From: JANWHZ01 sp964527385
GTDB taxonomy: Bacteria; Patescibacteriota; Saccharimonadia; Saccharimonadales; UBA4665
NCBI GenBank assembly: GCA_964527385.1
Contig: CAZGPZ010000004.1
Span: 1-33,138, forward strand
DNA: 33,138 nucleotides
Direction of reading: 5' to 3'
Below the pieces are notes generated by a model that was not told the DNA's origin, made no database searches, and saw nothing but the letters and a program-made list of their open reading frames with translations. Every line of letters starts with the position of its first letter. Position 1 is the stretch's first letter. Shown piece by piece: positions 30,028 through 33,138 of the stretch. Position numbers and translations under genes: made by a program.

Positions 30028-31700
30028 GCTTGAGTGTGTTGTTTGTGGCGATAGAGGAGTGTTATGCCCGCACCGGTCGAAATGAGTGCTCCCATGACCA
30101 TCAGGGACAAGATCAGGTCGGATTTTCCAGGCATGCCATAGCCAGTGTCAGGCGCTGTGACTGGCGACGGAATGAGGGCCAGGCCGACCGGGTCGGTAAC
30201 GAAGCTGACTGCCGGATTGGAATCGAGCGCGCCGTTATCGGTGATCGTGTACGTCAGCTGCAATGCATGATGGCCGCCGGAGGTAACTTCCGTGATGGCC
30301 GCTCCAGGAATCGTCGTGTAGGTATGGGTTACTGTATTGAAGTCCCTGGCCACAACTTGTGACGGCGTCAAATCAGTTACAAATGTCAGCGATACTTGAT
30401 CGTCGCGTAGTACGGTCGTATAGCAGAGGTTCACCAGGCCGAGTGGGTAAGTATAGCCGGAATCCTGGGCAGCAAGACTAGCTTCCGTAACTCCAGAAGA
30501 ACAAGTCAGTGTAGTATTGGATGGTAACTGAATAGCAACGGCGGCTGAAGTGACGGGGTTGGCAACTGAAGCGGTAATGACCTGCGGGATATTAGTGTTG
30601 ATACCAGCGTAGATGTCACCGCCGCTGCCGAAATCGCCGACGACTGCCGTCAGCTGCCCGCCGGTTATATTCGATGCGATCGCTGACCATTGCAGGTTAC
30701 GTAACGGTCCGCTTGAGGTCACGTCAGTCCAGGTTGCGCCACTGTCGCTTGAGGTCCAGATATCACCGCCACCTTCAACGGCGGCCAGATTTTTGCCGTC
30801 AGCCGAGGAGCTGACGGAATACCAGAACTTGAAGCTGGTACCACTATTCGCGGGCAGCGAAGATTCATCGATCCAAGTAGTACCACCATCATTCGAGGTA
30901 TAAATATCGCCCCCGTTCACGACTGCTACCAGGTTTTCGCCGTTAGCAGAGGAAGCTATCGAATACCAGTCAATGTTACCGAGGCCAGAATTGCCCGGCA
31001 GTGTCGAGATGTCAGTCCAGGTATTACCATCGTCCTTAGAGATCCACAGGCTGCCACCATTTACGCCACCGATTATTTTCTGGCCGTCAGCCGACGAAGC
31101 GACAGAGGTCCAGTTCTGGTGCGTCGCGCCATTGCCCGGTATCCAGGTGTCATTCACCCAGGTAACCCCATAATCGCTCGATGCCCAGACATCCCCGTTG
31201 AAAGGCATTGCCGTCATGTACTTGCCATCTGCCGACATGGCGACGGATTCCCAGTTGCCACCGCTCATCGTAAAGTTCGCGACATCAGTCCAGGTTGCGC
31301 CGCCATCGAGGGAGCTCCAGACGCCGTTACCTTGGGATACGGCGATGAGTTTCTGGCCGTCAGCCGACGAAGCGACAGAGGTCCAGTTCAAGCCGCTCGT
31401 ACTGCTGTTTGCCGGCAGCGCGGATTCATCAGTCCAGCTTGTTCCGCCGTCAGCCGAGATCCAGATATCACCGCCACCCAGGACGGGGAAGAATGTCGGT
31501 TGGTCGACGGCAATGATGTGCTGTCCGTCGGATGATACTGCCACACTTTTCCAGGCAGGGCCGCTCGTCGCGGAGTTGCCAGTCAGGGAGGACTGATCAG
31601 TCCAGGTGTAGCCAGTTGCGGCAAGCGCGGAAGGCGCAATCATAAAAGCCGGTAGCAGTAGGGTTGCCCCAGAAATTAAAAGTCGTTTCAGGTAGTTCAC
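30024..31700 (-). CDS. sortase-anchored beta-propeller surface protein (BNR-like repeats)
   Basis: A 558-residue exported protein. The signal peptide is at 1-27 (ends PSALA). About seven repeats of 45-50 residues follow (residues about 30-365), each with an SADG or SSDG turn, a WxSxDxGxxW Asp-box-like strand and TWTD, as in sialidase/VPS10/photosystem-assembly propellers; no sialidase catalytic Arg triad is evident. A beta domain with QVVARDFNTVTHTYTTIP, the choice-of-anchor U type, comes next. The C-terminus is APDTG (516-520), a membrane helix and YRHK, an LPxTG-like signal. Start is GTG with GAGGAG 7 nt upstream. Confidence 0.85.
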   Translation of the reverse strand: MNYLKRLLISGATLLLPAFMIAPSALAATGYTWTDQSSLTGNSATSGPAWKSVAVSSDGQHIIAVDQPTFFPVLGGGDIWISADGGTSWTDESALPANSSTSGLNWTSVASSADGQKLIAVSQGNGVWSSLDGGATWTDVANFTMSGGNWESVAMSADGKYMTAMPFNGDVWASSDYGVTWVNDTWIPGNGATHQNWTSVASSADGQKIIGGVNGGSLWISKDDGNTWTDISTLPGNSGLGNIDWYSIASSANGENLVAVVNGGDIYTSNDGGTTWIDESSLPANSGTSFKFWYSVSSSADGKNLAAVEGGGDIWTSSDSGATWTDVTSSGPLRNLQWSAIASNITGGQLTAVVGDFGSGGDIYAGINTNIPQVITASVANPVTSAAVAIQLPSNTTLTCSSGVTEASLAAQDSGYTYPLGLVNLCYTTVLRDDQVSLTFVTDLTPSQVVARDFNTVTHTYTTIPGAAITEVTSGGHHALQLTYTITDNGALDSNPAVSFVTDPVGLALIPSPVTAPDTGYGMPGKSDLILSLMVMGALISTGAGITLLYRHKQHTQA

Positions 31701-31911
31701 CCAGATCTCCTCGCCTTAGCATTAATGCAATATACTGCTTATGCTCAGTATAGATGATTCAGAGATAATACCCAATCGCTACGAATGAAATAAAATAATC
31801 ATAACTACGAGCATGGGCTATAAATGACTTGGGGATTACTACGAGGGAAAGCGAATGCCTTGGCATCTTGCAGGCTAGAGCGAAGTGCCGTTTAGTGAAA
31901 CTAAGATCAAA

Positions 31912-32004
31912 TTGGAGGGCCTGGGTGGGGTCGCTTCGCTCCTCCGCTGCACCGTGCTCCACGACTACGCGCCTTTGCTTCGCAAATTCGCTGTCGTGGG
32001 TTCG
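31912..32004. repeat. palindrome-rich block bordered by degenerate tRNA-Lys fragments
   Basis: The left border TTGGAGGGCC (31912-31921), then GTGGGG and TCG, matches the 3' end of tRNA-Lys as read on the plus strand. The right border TGTCGTGGGTTCG (31992-32004) is the T-arm of the same tRNA in opposite orientation. Inside, CCACGAC (31959-31965) pairs with GTCGTGG (31993-31999) around TTTGC-ttc-GCAAA. Confidence 0.5.
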
Positions 32005-32019
32005 GTCTCGCTAGATCAA

Positions 32020-32060
32020 CCAGTAAAAACACTCGTCACAAGGACGAGTGTTTTTACTGG
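32020..32060. terminator. bidirectional intrinsic terminator hairpin
   Basis: CCAGTAAAAACACTCGT (32020-32036) and ACGAGTGTTTTTACTGG (32044-32060) form a perfect 17-bp stem with a 7-nt loop. Each strand has T5 after an 8-bp core (ACACTCGT on the minus strand, same on plus), so it can end transcripts from both sides, including the methyltransferase gene on the minus strand. Confidence 0.8.
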
Positions 32061-32202
32061 AGGGCCACCATCTCCTGAGTTTATAACCCTTATCAATGAG
32101 TTAACTCGTTGGAGAGGTTTACTGGATAGCAGATTCAGGCAACATCAAATAGGCAAAAGAGGAGTGAGGCAATCGCTAAATTCCCTGTAGTGTTTATAGT
32201 TA

Positions 32203-32805
32203 CTAGTCCCGCAGATACAGCTGATTTAAATAGGTACTGTTATGCGGCTGATAATCTACCTCGTATTGAAAGCTGAATCCTAGTGGTTCTATAAGCTCTC
32301 GCAGTTCGGCCTTGGTGTAATTCTTAAAATATCGTTCTACACCTGGCATTGTTCTTCGTTCAACCATCCCTGCCGTATCGCCTTCAATGGCTCCAACTGC
32401 AAACACTCCTTTTGGTACTAGCAGTTTGCGTATTTTGGCGATAACTTCATTTGCCTCGCTTTTAGGAATATGGATGAGTGACGTATATGCCCAAACGCCA
32501 TCGAAAGAACCTGTCGGAAAGTTCAGCTCCGAGAAGGTGGCGAGACGGCTCTCGAATCCAAGTTTGGTCGTAATCTCAATCATTGCTTTGGAGGCATCAA
32601 GGCAGATGACTTCCAGGCCGTGATTGCGGAGCAGTACTGCATCTCTCCCGCTTCCGCTCCCTATGTTAAGTATTCGTTTACCAAGTAGGAGTGAAACGAA
32701 CTGGTCGATAAAAGCTCGCGGGAAGTTATCCCAGAACTCTATGACCTCCTTGTCGTATACCTGGGCGTATTTGTCATATGTCTCTATAGTCGGATTTGGC
32801 TGCAT
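32203..32805 (-). CDS. class I SAM-dependent methyltransferase
   Basis: A 200-residue methyltransferase of the small-molecule type (Methyltransf_11/25). Motif I is RILNIGSGSGRDAVLL (about 44-59), motif II acid in VICLDASKAM, and motif IV region SFDGVWAYTSLIHIP, followed by LVPKGVFAVGAIEGD. The N-terminal YDKYAQVYDKEV helix is typical of this group. The substrate is unknown. The start is fixed by a TATGAT box exactly 6 nt upstream. The unit ends at the hairpin 32020-32060. Confidence 0.88.
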   Translation of the reverse strand: MQPNPTIETYDKYAQVYDKEVIEFWDNFPRAFIDQFVSLLLGKRILNIGSGSGRDAVLLRNHGLEVICLDASKAMIEITTKLGFESRLATFSELNFPTGSFDGVWAYTSLIHIPKSEANEVIAKIRKLLVPKGVFAVGAIEGDTAGMVERRTMPGVERYFKNYTKAELRELIEPLGFSFQYEVDYQPHNSTYLNQLYLRD

Positions 32806-32811
32806 TGCCCT

Positions 32812-32820
32812 ATCATAGCA
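32812..32820 (-). promoter_or_regulatory. extended -10 of the methyltransferase gene, leaderless
   Basis: Minus-strand TGCTATGAT (32820-32812) ends exactly 6 nt before the ATG at 32805. A small hairpin GCCAC/GTGGC (32824-32840) lies directly upstream. Confidence 0.68.
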
Positions 32821-32866
32821 GAGGCCACCGTAAAAGTGGCGCTTAGTCTAATCTGTTGGATTCTTC

Positions 32867-32889
32867 TTGGAGGGCCCAGTGGGGCTCGA
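32867..32889. repeat. exact 23-bp copy of the tRNA-Lys 3' end
   Basis: Identical over 23 bp to 33058-33080, which holds the CCA, acceptor 3' strand and part of the T-arm of tRNA-Lys(TTT), in the same orientation. The spacing is 191 bp. It could be an att-type duplication left by an integrated element or a piece of a decayed tRNA gene. Confidence 0.75.
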
Positions 32890-32919
32890 CCTACCTTCGG
32901 CAGGCCCGTCGCAACGTCT

Positions 32920-32972
32920 TTGCAAACAAGTTTGCAAGAGTTGGCTCCCTTGCGAAGCGCCACTGGCGCTTC
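32920..32972. repeat. two perfect palindromes between the tRNA fragments
   Basis: TTGCAAAC/GTTTGCAA (32920-32937, 2-nt loop) and GAAGCGCCA/TGGCGCTTC (32954-32972, 1-nt centre). Neither has a T-run. They fill the block between the two tRNA-Lys-derived fragments. Confidence 0.7.
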
Positions 32973-32992
32973 TCACCACTCCACCCTCTGGC

Positions 32993-33011
32993 GTGTCGTG
33001 CGTTCGAGCCC
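32993..33011. repeat. inverted copy of the tRNA-Lys T-arm
   Basis: Eighteen of 19 bases match the variable loop and T-arm of tRNA-Lys (GTGTCGTG, mismatch, GTTCGAGCCC) but on the plus strand, opposite to the tRNA gene. With 32867-32889 it brackets the palindrome block. Confidence 0.65.
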
Positions 33012-33021
33012 GTTGAACTCA

Positions 33022-33061
33022 CCAATTCAAAAAGCCCCCGAAAAGAGGCTTCTTGAATTGG
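33022..33061 (-). terminator. terminator hairpin of tRNA-Lys
   Basis: The inverted repeat pairs 14 of 15 positions: CCAATTCAA and an AAGCC arm around a 10-nt loop. Read on the minus strand, AAGCC...GGCTT is followed by TTT. The encoded CCA of the tRNA forms the outer end of the stem, so termination and 3' processing may be linked. Confidence 0.75.
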
Positions 33062-33135
33062 AGGGCCCAGTGGGGCTCGAACCCACGACACCCTGCTTAA
33101 AAGGCAGGTGCTCTAACCGGCTGAGCTATGGGCCC
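33059..33135 (-). tRNA. tRNA-Lys (anticodon TTT)
   Basis: On the minus strand a full cloverleaf can be drawn: acceptor GGGCCCA/TGGGCCC, T8-A9, D-arm GCTC/GAGC with loop AGCCGGTTA, anticodon stem CCTGC/GCAGG with loop CTTTTAA (anticodon TTT), variable GTGTC, T-arm GTGGG/CCCAC with loop TTCGAGC. The CCA is encoded (33061-33059). The discriminator base is T (33062), unusual for lysine tRNAs, which mostly have A. The acceptor pairing could extend by two more bases at the 5' side (GA). The promoter is beyond the window. Confidence 0.95.
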
Positions 33136-33138
33136 TCG

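Larger units (their letters stand above)
31701..32202. other. 502-bp non-coding region with tRNA-like fragments and a strong hairpin
   Basis: I find no credible gene here. The left end holds the promoter region of the propeller gene (minus-strand -10 candidates at 31729-31734 and 31747-31752). Then come a palindrome-rich block with tRNA-derived ends (31912-32004) and a bidirectional terminator (32020-32060). From 32061 to 32202 nothing is recognised. A 101-codon plus-strand frame crosses the hairpin and is judged spurious. Confidence 0.6.

Noticed and set aside
30024..31700. Active sialidase
   Set aside because: The repeats look like BNR/Asp-box propeller blades, but the catalytic Arg triad and Tyr/Glu pair of sialidases cannot be identified.
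31885..32190. 101-codon plus-strand frame
   Set aside because: It crosses the perfect 17-bp terminator hairpin and the tRNA-derived block, and has no start signal or domain.
32824..32840. GCCAC/GTGGC hairpin as a terminator
   Set aside because: The 5-bp stem has no T-run on either strand; it is too weak to call.
1..33138. CRISPR array or insertion sequence
   Set aside because: No regularly spaced direct repeats and no transposase-like protein are visible; the repeats found are palindromes or tRNA fragments.
1..33138. Recoded genetic code (TGA as glycine)
   Set aside because: TGA ends pilM, MazG-like, a minor pilin, the phosphatase and the ParB-like gene at expected family lengths or exact overlaps, so it is a stop.

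Overview
The window looks like a piece of a Candidate Phyla Radiation (Patescibacteria) chromosome, most likely Candidatus Saccharibacteria (TM7) or a close relative. The evidence is compact, overlapping genes and a moderately high GC content, together with a CPR-style type IV pilus locus, a sortase (so probably a monoderm envelope), ComEC, and lamin-tail and DUF4232-like surface proteins. TGA acts as a normal stop in several clear genes (pilM, the MazG-like gene, the histidine phosphatase), so this is not the recoded Gracilibacteria/Absconditabacteria code. The lineage is inferred from gene content only.

Layout. (1) 1-2196, minus: recA, MazG-like, NUDIX and HAD genes in one tightly coupled operon (DNA repair and nucleotide clean-up); the HAD gene runs off the left edge. 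(2) 2264-12029, plus: a type IV pilus locus with pilB, pilC, a separately promoted and terminated major pilin, two minor prepilins, a PilX-like large prepilin, pilM, pilN, pilO and a small membrane protein. (3) 12032-17697, mostly minus: a bPH2 membrane protein, ruvB, ruvA, a histidine phosphatase, ruvC and yebC, with a PLD-like gene on the plus strand. (4) 17756-22965: small hypothetical genes, an exported HNH nuclease, comEC, a lamin-tail surface protein and a DUF4232-like anchored protein. With the pilus genes this suggests DNA uptake and cell-surface biology. (5) 23034-26733: a CYTH phosphatase, a ParB/Srx-like protein overlapping an HD-thymidylate kinase fusion, and a convergent regulator with a degenerate P-loop domain and a PhoB-type winged helix. 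(6) 26830-33138: accessory region with small membrane proteins, a frameshifted glycosyltransferase, a YciI-like protein, a sortase convergent with a beta-propeller surface protein carrying an APDTG sorting signal, a methyltransferase, and palindromes with tRNA-derived fragments next to tRNA-Lys(TTT).

The most striking global signal is regulatory. Many transcription units have a TANNNT -10 box placed almost exactly 6 nt before the start codon, with no room for a Shine-Dalgarno site (11 cases at exactly 6 nt, and others at 5, 7 and 8). About half of all promoters seen also carry an extended TGn. These genes are predicted to be translated from leaderless mRNAs, while operon-internal genes and genes with leaders keep good Shine-Dalgarno sites. 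The same rule corrects many start codons and shows that the glycosyltransferase start is real and that its reading frame is broken.
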